Part shown: positions 1 through 6,513 of the stretch, piece by piece | Position numbering within the stretch: position 1 is the first letter of the stretch | Layout of the letters: the number at the start of each line of letters is the position of its first letter | DNA from: CALGLS01 sp047626155 | GTDB lineage: Bacteria > Bacteroidota > Bacteroidia > Chitinophagales > Saprospiraceae | Length of the DNA: 7,665 nt | Assembly: GCA_047626155.1 (NCBI GenBank) | Contig: JBLHRR010000199.1 | Span: 1 to 7,665 of the forward strand | Direction of reading: 5' to 3' | Notes under the pieces: generated by a model | Told to the model about the DNA's origin: nothing | The model's input: only the letters and a program-made list of their open reading frames with translations | Databases searched by the model: none | Translations under genes and position numbers: made by a program

Positions 1-174
1 TAACTCTTTATCAATGGAGAGAAAAAGAGTGGTCTGACATAAAAAATAAATACCAGACCACATCCAAGAATCACCCATTAACTAACTCTTTATCAATGGA
101 GAGAAAAAGAGTGGTCTGACATAAAAATAAATACCAGACCACATCCAAGAATCACCCATTAACTAACTCTTTAT
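1..174. repeat. Tandem repeat, two 81-82 bp units plus a partial third
   Basis: Unit 1 is 1-82 and unit 2 is 83-163. They are identical except that one A is missing from an A-run in unit 2. An 11 bp start of a third unit follows at 164-174 before the sequence diverges. Each unit carries a hairpin with an 8 bp stem, GTGGTCTG paired with CAGACCAC (29-36 with 54-61, and 111-118 with 135-142), around an A-rich loop. A tail then begins CATCCAAGAATCACCC. On the minus strand each stem is followed by TCTTTTTCTC, like an intrinsic terminator. The array may extend past the window start. The near-identity points to recent duplication or gene conversion. Confidence 0.95.
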
Positions 175-549
175 AACATTATATTTCCGGCGTTGAATAT
201 GCCTTCAATATTGTTTGATTTTATTCATCGTTTCAGTAGGAGAGGAGGCGTTGAAAATTTTTAATATTTAACCTTTTAAAGGAGTGTTTTTTTGAATGCA
301 TCTCTTTGCTAAAAACACCTTTAAATACTGAAAAGTTGGCTCCTTTTTTGCCTTATATAAAGTGTTGGTGAAAATTGCGATCTGACATAAAAATAAAGCC
401 AGACTGCATTTAAAATTACCAATTAACTTAAACCATATAACAATGTTTGCACACTATAAAATTTTTTCTAAAAATTCAAGTGAAAAAATGACCACTTTTG
501 GACGAGTTTGGCACTGGAATTGCATTATTAAAGTAGAGGGTGAAAAGAA
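175..549. other. Non-coding region with a diverged hairpin unit
   Basis: No convincing gene lies here. At 377-384 paired with 400-407 is a diverged relative of the flanking hairpin units: an 8 bp stem with one mismatch and one G-T pair, enclosing an ACATAAAAATAAAG-type loop close to that of the tandem repeat. Its tail at 408-430 resembles the shared tail (ATTACCAATTAACT against ATCACCCATTAACT). At 275-291 with 311-325 is a longer AT-rich imperfect hairpin with a 2-nt bulge. I cannot assign a function; this may be decayed sequence between duplicated terminator units. Confidence 0.6.
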
Positions 550-576
550 CAGCCCGACAGATTGATGCCGGGCTGC
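543..576 (-). terminator. Intrinsic terminator of the T9SS protein gene
   Basis: Read on the minus strand, this is a GC-rich perfect 7 bp stem, CAGCCCG with CGGGCTG (550-556 with 569-575), around a 12-nt loop, followed by TTCTTTT. It lies about 50 nt beyond the stop codon of the 1020-residue gene, in the right orientation. The 24 bases at 577-600, between stem and gene, match the tails of the tandem repeats at 1-163 although the stem sequence differs. This makes it the fourth member of that hairpin-plus-tail family. Confidence 0.8.
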
Positions 577-622
577 ATCCAAGAATCACCCATTAACTAA
601 TTCTTAAAAAATCGTACAAAAA

Positions 623-3600
623 TTATCTTACTAAGGTCACGTCACCACTAAAAGAACGGACATGGCCATCTATAAATTCAACTTCCATCTTGTAGATATA
701 AACACCTACATTTAACTGCTTTCCTCTACTCGTGCCATCCCATCCTGCAAGCTCATTATTAGCTTCGAAATCTTGCTTTTGAAATAAAATGTTACCCCAC
801 CTGTCTGCCACAGTCATAGAATTAATACTGCGTACTTTATCTCCTGCAAAAGCAGTGAAGCAATCGTTATTACCATCTGCATTTGGAGAAAAAACGTTTG
901 GAATAAATACCTCATGTTCTTTCTTCACATAAACCAATACACTTTTCATCGCTGAACAACCTGTTTCACTAGTAACGGTTAGGGTATAAGTCACTTCCAA
1001 TTCCGCAGAAAAAGTAGGACTAGGACAATCGTCACAATTCAAACCTTCAGCAGGAGACCATTCATAAGTCAAGTTTCCAGTTCCAGTTCCAGTGATGTAA
1101 GGTTCCAACTTCACACTATCTCCCCAGTTCACATATTGTATCTCTTCCATCTCTAGTAATACCATTGAAGTTCCGCCGATGATAACTTCTTCAACAATGT
1201 AACAATCTGTCTCATCTGTAATTTCTAACAAGTATTTTCCGGGACTTAAATTGCTAAGGTTTGATTCCATGCCTAGTACATTTCCGTTCTCATTTGTCCA
1301 GGTAAAGAAATAAGTTCTAGAGCCATCAGTCATCGTTACGAATGCGGCGCCATTTTTTTCTCCACAAGTAGATTCCTGTAGATCAAGACGCTCAATTTCA
1401 AGTCCGTTAGTTTCTTCAATATTAACCGATAGGGAAGAGCTACAACCAAGTGCATCTGTAGCTGTTACGCTGTATGTTCCCGCTAGTAATTCCTTTATAG
1501 TCGTTGTCGTTTCTCCGTTGCTCCATAGATACTCAACTTGTCCGAAAGCGAAGTTTGCACCTACCTGGATTTTTCCGTTACCCATACCGCAGTAGTCATC
1601 ATTTTGTTGGTTGACTACTAAAGTTATATCGCTGATGTCTACACTTATCAGATTGGAAATAGCTGTATTTTCTGTTGTACATTCTACATCTGAAGTCAAT
1701 TGACAGCTAACGATCTGACCATCTGTAAGGGTTGAAGTTTGGAATGTAGCAGTATTGTTTCCAATGATACTGTTGTCTACCATCCATTCATAATTTGGAT
1801 TAGTTCCACCGTTTTGAATGTTAGCAGTGAAAGTGATTTCAGAACCTTTACAAGATGCTTCTGTATTCGTTAGGATTGAAATGATTGGTGTGACAGCATC
1901 TTGAACAGTAACCATTTCAGCCACTGCATTTAATTGATCTATGCTCAAACATGGCTCGTTCATGAAGATTGTACAACTTACTTCATCATTATTTGTAAGG
2001 TTATTACTAGTAAATACTGGATTATTGTCTCCTGTAGATAAACCATTGATTGTCCAAGAGAAGAAAGGACTATTGCCCCAATTTTCACCACCTGCAGTGA
2101 AAGTGACGATTTCGTCTGGGCAAACAACTGAATTACTAATATTGATACTTAATGTCGGAACTAAAGAGTTGCTGATATTTACGGTAAGTGGAGTAGCGGT
2201 GACTTGATCACTGCTTAGACAATTTCCACTTGCTGTAAGAATACAAGTTACTTGCTGACCATCGGTTAAGCTGTTGATGCTTAGTGTATTTTCATTGTTG
2301 CCAACGTTTGTTCCATTTACTTGCCATTGGAAAGATGGCTGCGCGCCCCAGTCATTTCCGCTTAAAGAGAAAACGAGTTCCTCTCCACTGCAAGCTGTAA
2401 GGTTTGTTGCAAGAACTTCAAGGGTAGGCGTAGCCGCTAGGATTACCGAAACAGTCACTTCGTTAGAGCTAAGTAAATTCAAGCTGCTACAAGCGTCAGT
2501 GTATTGAACATTACAAATGACTAAGTCGCTGTTGTTTAAACTAGTAGTACTAAAGGAATCTGCATTGGCACCGATAATATCATTGTTATTTACTTGCCAT
2601 TGGTATGAAATGACGCTATAAATCCCTTCTGATTGTATTTCTGAGTTGAAAATTACTTCCTCTCCTTCGCAAGAAAAAGCCTGAGTGCTACTGATACTGA
2701 AAGTTGCTTCAGAGATCGGAAAAATAGGAGCAATCAATACTGGATTCGAAATATGACTGTACATTTCACAATTAGCATCTAGAATGATAACACATTCTAT
2801 AACGTCTCCTTCTGTAAGATCAGTGCTGCTATAGTTGGCTGTATTTGAATTTGGAACGCTCTGACCATTTACTTGCCATTGGTATTCCATGTCATTGTTC
2901 GGATTCGCTACATTAGAATTAAAAGTATAAATTCCATTTACACATAAAGGCTCATCTATCAATTCTATATCAACGGTTGGAAATGTTGTCGATATATTGT
3001 TAGGTTGTGTCAACTCATGGATAATGTTTTGCATTAATGGCTCACTATTTAAGATACGAACCCAATCCTGATCTGTGGTGGTTATTACTCGTCCTAAGTT
3101 ATCATCATTTGGATTGTAGTTAAACCCATATGCTTTATCATTGCTTTTTAAGAATGGAATCACTGAATTATCTCCTGTTCCATAAGTACCATACCAAAAG
3201 TAACTAAGGTCAGTTATTTGGTTAGGCCCATTTCCTAAGCCACAAATAACCTCCATCGGTGTGATACTTCCTGATGACTCACCTTCCCATGTAAAAGTGT
3301 TACCATTTTCTGTGATGATTTCTGCGAACATCATGTTACCAGGATGAGTCAACTGATATTCAGATTGGAGATACATTGATCTTCCACTCATGAAAAAAGC
3401 CTTAGCCGTTTCTCTTCTGTTCATCGGTAAGTCGATTAAACCAGAGGAGATGATTAAGATGTCATAACCATTGAAGCTTGATAAATTATCTAAAGAAGTT
3501 TGTGGTAAGATTGTAGCCGTGTGTCCCATGTTAGAAACGACTGTTTCCCAGTTAGCATCCATTGTTTGCATCGGATGATTAGATTGACTCTCAATGATGG

Positions 3601-3685
3601 CAATGTTGGCAGAGAAACCAAAGAATGGTAGCATGAGTAGCAAACTAGTTCTGCAAAGAAGTGCATTAAGTTTTGGATACGTCAT
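623..3685 (-). CDS. T9SS-exported multi-repeat protein with gliding-motility C-terminal (CHU_C) domain
   Basis: This is a 1020-residue secreted or cell-surface protein. A signal peptide occupies residues 1-26 (basic start, hydrophobic LLLMLPFFGF, likely cut after FSA). Residues 27-228 look like a flavodoxin/class I glutamine-amidotransferase-like alpha-beta fold (NIAIIES, then GYDILIISSG); no catalytic residue can be assigned. About 235-685 are five Ig/PKD-like repeats of about 90 residues, each with three cysteines and a YQWQVNG-like core. About 686-836 are two SprB-like repeats (YCGMGNG, TCGEKNG). About 841-920 is a PKD-like domain containing LNCDDCPSP. From 925 to the end is the CHU_C sorting domain (FIPNVFSPNADGNNDCF, DRWGNILF, WDG, GVYIYKMEV). 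That domain is known to direct export through T9SS across the outer membrane, often with anchoring. I chose ATG at 3683-3685; a TTG two codons upstream is also open but less likely. Adhesion or matrix binding is inferred from the repeats. A signature enzyme domain is not visible. Confidence 0.93.
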   Translation of the reverse strand: MTYPKLNALLCRTSLLLMLPFFGFSANIAIIESQSNHPMQTMDANWETVVSNMGHTATILPQTSLDNLSSFNGYDILIISSGLIDLPMNRRETAKAFFMSGRSMYLQSEYQLTHPGNMMFAEIITENGNTFTWEGESSGSITPMEVICGLGNGPNQITDLSYFWYGTYGTGDNSVIPFLKSNDKAYGFNYNPNDDNLGRVITTTDQDWVRILNSEPLMQNIIHELTQPNNISTTFPTVDIELIDEPLCVNGIYTFNSNVANPNNDMEYQWQVNGQSVPNSNTANYSSTDLTEGDVIECVIILDANCEMYSHISNPVLIAPIFPISEATFSISSTQAFSCEGEEVIFNSEIQSEGIYSVISYQWQVNNNDIIGANADSFSTTSLNNSDLVICNVQYTDACSSLNLLSSNEVTVSVILAATPTLEVLATNLTACSGEELVFSLSGNDWGAQPSFQWQVNGTNVGNNENTLSINSLTDGQQVTCILTASGNCLSSDQVTATPLTVNISNSLVPTLSINISNSVVCPDEIVTFTAGGENWGNSPFFSWTINGLSTGDNNPVFTSNNLTNNDEVSCTIFMNEPCLSIDQLNAVAEMVTVQDAVTPIISILTNTEASCKGSEITFTANIQNGGTNPNYEWMVDNSIIGNNTATFQTSTLTDGQIVSCQLTSDVECTTENTAISNLISVDISDITLVVNQQNDDYCGMGNGKIQVGANFAFGQVEYLWSNGETTTTIKELLAGTYSVTATDALGCSSSLSVNIEETNGLEIERLDLQESTCGEKNGAAFVTMTDGSRTYFFTWTNENGNVLGMESNLSNLSPGKYLLEITDETDCYIVEEVIIGGTSMVLLEMEEIQYVNWGDSVKLEPYITGTGTGNLTYEWSPAEGLNCDDCPSPTFSAELEVTYTLTVTSETGCSAMKSVLVYVKKEHEVFIPNVFSPNADGNNDCFTAFAGDKVRSINSMTVADRWGNILFQKQDFEANNELAGWDGTSRGKQLNVGVYIYKMEVEFIDGHVRSFSGDVTLVR

Positions 3686-3770
3686 AATCAATGGGATTGT
3701 AAGTCGGGGGGGAATGGTTAAGTAAAATGGATGATTCGATTCGTAGAACTAAAAAGGAGGGATTGTTTTT

Positions 3771-3799
3771 GCAGTGGCGGGGAGCGCTATTATTACTGC
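3771..3799 (-). other. Possible 5' UTR hairpin of the T9SS gene
   Basis: GCAGT at 3771-3775 pairs with ACTGC at 3795-3799 around a GC-rich loop. This lies in the presumed leader, between the candidate promoter and the start codon. The stem is only 5 bp, so it may be chance. Nothing suggests a known riboswitch. Confidence 0.25.
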
Positions 3800-3808
3800 G
3801 TTATGATA

Positions 3809-3840
3809 CAAAGTTAAACCAAGAGTGGTCAGTCGACAAT
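3809..3840 (-). promoter_or_regulatory. Candidate Bacteroidota promoter of the T9SS gene
   Basis: On the minus strand, TAACTTTG (3809-3816) fits the Bacteroidota sigma-70 -7 consensus TAnnTTTG exactly. Twenty bases further upstream is ATTG (3837-3840), one base from the -33 consensus TTTG. Transcription would start near 3802, giving a leader of about 115 nt. No Shine-Dalgarno sequence precedes the ATG, which is common in this phylum. Confidence 0.6.
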
Positions 3841-4090
3841 AACTGATAATTGGTAATTCTGGTATGGTAATAATTTAAATGTGAAAAAATAAATGTTAAT
3901 TATTGTAAGTCAGTGAATTATACATATGTATTGTTTAACGTTAATGGCTTTTATTGTGTTAAACGTCACTTTAAATAAAATATATAAATAAATTGGGATA
4001 CTTTTTGTAAAACTTATCGGTAAGAATCTCAGTATAATAGATTTTATGCTGAAATATTTTGTACAGAAATCAAATAGATAATTTTTGTAA
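3841..4090. other. AT-rich intergenic stretch, no gene seen
   Basis: This part of the divergent spacer is very AT-rich and has no supportable reading frame. It contains the 10 bp palindrome TTAACGTTAA (3935-3944), which overlaps a larger inverted repeat, GTTTAAC (3933-3939) with GTTAAAC (3958-3964). These could be operator-like, but no known regulator motif is recognised. Confidence 0.5.
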
Positions 4091-4182
4091 GAGCGATCCC
4101 AAAGGGTGACTGTTCAGTGAACAGTCAAGTGATTTAACCGCAAAGCGGAAGGGATGAGAAGTGCTGGCGAGAATTAGCATTT
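4091..4182. repeat. Hairpin-dense block with a perfect 21 bp palindrome
   Basis: Four stems occur in about 90 nt that are richer in G and C than the surroundings. A perfect palindrome spans 4107-4127: arms TGACTGTTCA and its complement around a central G. CCGC-AAA-GCGG is at 4138-4148. AAGTGCT (4159-4165) pairs with AGCATTT (4176-4182), with one G-T pair. ATCCC (4096-4100) can pair with GGGAT (4151-4155) to close the first stems into a multibranch fold. It does not match a tRNA or any RNA family I can name. It could be a structured RNA, an interspersed palindromic repeat or a repressor operator. Confidence 0.55.
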
Positions 4183-4333
4183 GAGGACATACAAACTATT
4201 TTGGAATAAAGTCTAATATTGAATAAGTTCATTGCCGAACCTGTCCGCCTTCTAGGGAGATTCCTTGCTTTTAAAGAAGCACGTCATTTATCAAAGAAGA
4301 ATAGGATGTAGAGCTGTCGTAAGTTTTTCGCTC

Positions 4334-4377
4334 GGTGTACTGACAACCAATAGATATTACTATTTCTTATGTACACC
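4334..4377. promoter_or_regulatory. Inverted repeat over the aceB promoter region
   Basis: GGTGTAC (4334-4340) and GTACACC (4371-4377) are perfect inverted 7-mers separated by 30 bp. The second lies between the candidate -33 and -7 elements of aceB. Such spacing suits a dimeric regulator binding two half-sites or a DNA loop. A chance match cannot be excluded. Confidence 0.35.
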
Positions 4378-4393
4378 ATATTCCTTATTTTTG
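4363..4393 (+). promoter_or_regulatory. Candidate Bacteroidota promoter of aceB
   Basis: TATTTTTG at 4386-4393 matches the -7 consensus TAnnTTTG. TTTC at 4363-4366, 19 bases upstream, is one base from the -33 TTTG. The start site would fall near 4400, leaving only about 14 nt of leader before the ATG. That is short but compatible with translation without a Shine-Dalgarno sequence. Confidence 0.5.
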
Positions 4394-4413
4394 AACATTA
4401 ACTAAAGTCAACT

Positions 4414-6036
4414 ATGGAATTTATCAATCAGGATTTGATCTCCGCTTACAACTGTCCAGAAGGTGTCAATATAACTGGAAAGTATAAAGAAAGCTATGCT
4501 ACTACTTTGACTAATTCATCTTTGCGATTTTTAGCTAACCTTCATCGCAAATTTAATACAAAACGTAAAAAACAGTTACAGCTCCGTTTGCGAACTCAGC
4601 AAGCATTTGATAATGGCAGCTGGCCTTCCTTTTTAGATGCAAGCAAAGAAATTAGAAACTCAGAATGGACGGTCTCTCCGGTGCCGCCTGATCTGCTGAA
4701 TCGCAGAGTAGAGATAACGGGCCCTACTAGTAAGAAGACTATTATTGATTCGCTTAATTCTGGTGCGAATGTTTTTATGGCTGATTTTGAAGATACAAAT
4801 ACGCCGACCTGGGAAAACATGATTGAAGGGCAAGTGAACCTACGAGATACTATTAACAAAACAATTACATATGAACATTCGGTATCAGGAAAGCGCTATC
4901 AACTCAAAAAAGAGGTAGCGACTTTGATGATAAGACCAAGAGGCTGGCATCTGGAAGAATGGAACATCTGGATTGATGGCGAACCGATGAGCGCAAGTCT
5001 AGTAGACTTTGGCTTGTATTTTTTCCATAATGTAAAAACTTTAGTTCGGCAGGGTAGCGGTCCTTATTTTTATTTACCTAAAATAGAAAACCATCAAGAA
5101 GCAAAACTTTGGAATGAGGTCTTCGTCTTCGCTCAAGACTATATGGGTTTTTCTCAAAAGACAATAAAAGCCACCGTTCTGATAGAAACCATTACCGCTG
5201 CTTTTGAAATGCATGAAATTTTATATGAACTTCGAGAGCATTCCGCAGGACTGAATTGCGGCCGCTGGGATTATCTTTTCTCTTTTATAAAGAAGTTTAA
5301 GAATATGCCCCATGTTGTATTTCCGGACAGAGAGCAGGTAACGATGCAGAGTCCTTTTATGCGCGCCTATACCCAATTGTTGATCCAGACCTGTCATAGA
5401 AGAGGCGTCCACGCAATAGGAGGAATGTCTCCTCAAATTCCAATTAGGGAAAACTTATCGGATAGCGAAGCCATTTTGAAAACGGTAAAAGAAGACAAGC
5501 GCCGAGAGGTCAGAGATGGCCATGATGGAACCTGGGTAGCTCATTCTGAACTCGTAGAGGTTGCAAAATCTGTTTTTGATGAATATATGCCAGGAAAGAA
5601 CCAAATTTCAAACAAACGAACGGATTTGGAAGTAACGGAAGAAGACTTACTTGCTATTCCGAAAGGAAGCATCACTGAGGTAGGCTTGCGCGAAAACATC
5701 AAAGTTGCGATTATGTATTTGGAGTCTTGGTTAAATGGAAATGGAATGGTGGCCATCAATCAATTAATGGAGGACACTGCAACTGCCGAAATCAGTAGAA
5801 CGCAAATTTGGCAATGGATTCACAATTGCGCCCGATTAGAGGACGGGAGAATGATTACGCTGGAATATTATAAACGATGTTTGTTGGAAGAAGTGGACAA
5901 GATGGAGCGAAATTTTGGTTCAAGCGTTTTCAATAGCCGGAAGTTTACTGCTGCCATTCACTTATTTGATCAATTGATCCAGAGTGAAGAATTACCGGAG
6001 TTTTTAACTTTACCTGCTTATGAGCTAGTGGTGTAA
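4414..6036 (+). CDS. aceB: Malate synthase A
   Basis: This cytoplasmic enzyme (EC 2.3.3.9) condenses glyoxylate with acetyl-CoA to give malate and CoA, the second reaction of the glyoxylate shunt. At 540 residues it is full-length for form A (about 530-550) and lacks the large insertion of form G. The family signature REHSAGLNCGRWDYLF lies at 274-289. By family alignment the key residues are present: Arg174 in IRPRGWHLEE, the Mg2+ ligands Glu258 (VLIET) and Asp286 (RWDY), and the catalytic base Asp454 in MEDTATAEISR. Other conserved blocks are MADFEDTNTPTW (122-133), GPYFYLPKIENHQEA (216-230) and HAIGGMSPQIPI (333-344). The ATG at 4414 suits the promoter just upstream, and no ribosome-binding site is seen. 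Isocitrate lyase (aceA), often adjacent in other bacteria, is not in the window. A small membrane-protein gene follows on the same strand with no terminator between them. Confidence is very high. Confidence 0.98.
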   Translation: MEFINQDLISAYNCPEGVNITGKYKESYATTLTNSSLRFLANLHRKFNTKRKKQLQLRLRTQQAFDNGSWPSFLDASKEIRNSEWTVSPVPPDLLNRRVEITGPTSKKTIIDSLNSGANVFMADFEDTNTPTWENMIEGQVNLRDTINKTITYEHSVSGKRYQLKKEVATLMIRPRGWHLEEWNIWIDGEPMSASLVDFGLYFFHNVKTLVRQGSGPYFYLPKIENHQEAKLWNEVFVFAQDYMGFSQKTIKATVLIETITAAFEMHEILYELREHSAGLNCGRWDYLFSFIKKFKNMPHVVFPDREQVTMQSPFMRAYTQLLIQTCHRRGVHAIGGMSPQIPIRENLSDSEAILKTVKEDKRREVRDGHDGTWVAHSELVEVAKSVFDEYMPGKNQISNKRTDLEVTEEDLLAIPKGSITEVGLRENIKVAIMYLESWLNGNGMVAINQLMEDTATAEISRTQIWQWIHNCARLEDGRMITLEYYKRCLLEEVDKMERNFGSSVFNSRKFTAAIHLFDQLIQSEELPEFLTLPAYELVV

Positions 6037-6077
6037 AAAATACCTGCAAAAACTACCCACTACAATTAAAAATACCT

Positions 6078-6085
6078 TACTTTTG
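6078..6085 (+). promoter_or_regulatory. -7 element upstream of the small membrane protein
   Basis: TACTTTTG is an exact match to TAnnTTTG and is followed by CGGCAAA. Transcription would start near 6092, about 15 nt before the ATG at 6107. No TTTG-like -33 element stands out at the expected distance, so the promoter may be weak or activator-dependent. Its position also argues against the upstream TTG at 6083 as a start codon, because that TTG lies inside the -7 element. Confidence 0.5.
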
Positions 6086-6106
6086 CGGCAAATAAAAACA
6101 ATTAAT

Positions 6107-6271
6107 ATGAGTACTTCATCAACGACAAATAATGATTCAAAGATGGCCTGGATGGTCTTCTTAATTTCAACAATAGCATGTATTGGCTTTTTGATCTTCT
6201 TGCCAGAATGGTTTTGGGTAACCTTACCATTTGTTTTGACAAGTTTAGTGAAGGGGTTTAATGCGATGTAG
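6107..6271 (+). CDS. Small two-helix membrane protein, unknown function
   Basis: This is a 54-residue protein. Residues 1-12 are polar (MSTSSTTNNDSK). A first hydrophobic helix is at about 13-32 (MAWMVFLISTIACIGFLIFL). A Pro-Glu-Trp turn leads into a second at about 34-48 (EWFWVTLPFVLTSLV), then a short KGFNAM tail. I chose the ATG at 6107-6109; an in-frame TTG at 6083 would add eight residues but sits in the candidate -7 element. The gene lies 70 bp after aceB, has its own candidate promoter, and ends before a strong terminator, which supports it being real. I do not recognise the family. It could be a small inner-membrane accessory protein, but no link to malate synthase can be shown beyond position. 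Confidence 0.7.
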   Translation: MSTSSTTNNDSKMAWMVFLISTIACIGFLIFLPEWFWVTLPFVLTSLVKGFNAM

Positions 6272-6294
6272 TTTTGAAAATCAAATAGATAAAC

Positions 6295-6328
6295 AAAAAA
6301 GCCACTTCTTTTTAGGAGTGGCTTTTTT
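6295..6328. terminator. Strong bidirectional intrinsic terminator
   Basis: An 8 bp stem, GCCACTTC with GGAGTGGC (6301-6308 with 6315-6322, one G-T pair), has a 6-nt loop. It is flanked by AAAAAA on the left and TTTTTT on the right, so it can stop transcription from either side. It closes the aceB and small-membrane-protein unit about 25 nt after the latter's stop codon. Confidence 0.9.
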
Positions 6329-6341
6329 GTTTGGGGGTTTG

Positions 6342-6387
6342 CTAAACTTCCACTTATGATAGGGAAAAGTTTAGTGAAAAATTCACT
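6342..6387. repeat. Two small adjoining hairpins
   Basis: CTAAACTT (6342-6349) pairs with AAGTTTAG (6367-6374). AGTGAA (6373-6378) pairs with TTCACT (6382-6387) around AAA. The two overlap by two bases, so only one can form fully. They lead directly into the larger palindrome that follows. No function is assigned. Confidence 0.4.
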
Positions 6388-6396
6388 TAGTATTAC

Positions 6397-6506
6397 ACAA
6401 AAAATAATTTCCCGATTTCTTTGGTGGAAACGATTATATAAATCACTCTTCCTTTGGTCGTATTGATTTACATAATCGTTTCCAAATCGGGGAGTTAATT
6501 TTTTGT
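6397..6506. repeat. Long quasi-palindrome, about 40 bp of stem
   Basis: Paired arms, from outside in: 6397-6404 with 6499-6506 (one A bulged at 6498), 6405-6410 with 6492-6497 (two G-T pairs), CCCGATTT (6411-6418) with AAATCGGG (6484-6491), GGAAACGATTAT (6426-6437) with ATAATCGTTTCC (6472-6483), one mismatch, and TAAATCA (6439-6445) with TGATTTA (6464-6470). The loop is 18 nt. The 7-nt bulge CTTTGGT (6419-6425) recurs in the loop (6452-6458). No coding frame is visible. It could be a remnant mobile palindrome, a structured RNA, or a minus-strand terminator, since the minus strand ends the stem with TTATTTTTTG. Confidence 0.8.
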
Positions 6507-6513
6507 TGTTACC

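Noticed and set aside
15..38. Seven-codon frame MERKRVV, repeated in both tandem units
   Set aside because: Too short, and its codons form part of the hairpin stem. It is better explained as repeat sequence than as a leader peptide, although an attenuator cannot be fully excluded.
1..174. Possible CRISPR array
   Set aside because: There are only two copies, directly adjacent and with no unique spacers, and the unit length is 81-82 bp. This is a simple tandem duplication.
443..565. 40-codon plus-strand frame starting MFAHYKIF
   Set aside because: It runs into the terminator stem of the opposite gene, has no promoter or ribosome-binding support, and resembles no known protein. Its ATG sits just after a diverged repeat tail.
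1941..2507. Plus-strand open frames opposite the repeat region of the T9SS gene
   Set aside because: They have unbiased composition, no start signals and no family resemblance, and they lie wholly within a well-supported minus-strand gene. The same applies to the minus-strand frames inside aceB (4596-4859, 5221-5436, 5541-5759).
3689..3691. TTG as start of the T9SS protein
   Set aside because: An ATG lies two codons downstream with a good signal peptide immediately after it. TTG adds only Met-Ile and has no supporting signal.
3756..3846. GGAGG followed by a 27-codon plus-strand frame from a TTG at 3763
   Set aside because: The purine run lies in the leader of the opposite-strand gene. The start is only 2 bp away, the product is unremarkable, and organisms of this kind rarely rely on Shine-Dalgarno sequences.
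4205..4320. tRNA or known riboswitch in the aceB upstream region
   Set aside because: Short stems such as GTTC-GAAC and GCTT-AAGC occur, but there is no cloverleaf, no T-loop consensus and no recognisable ligand-binding core.
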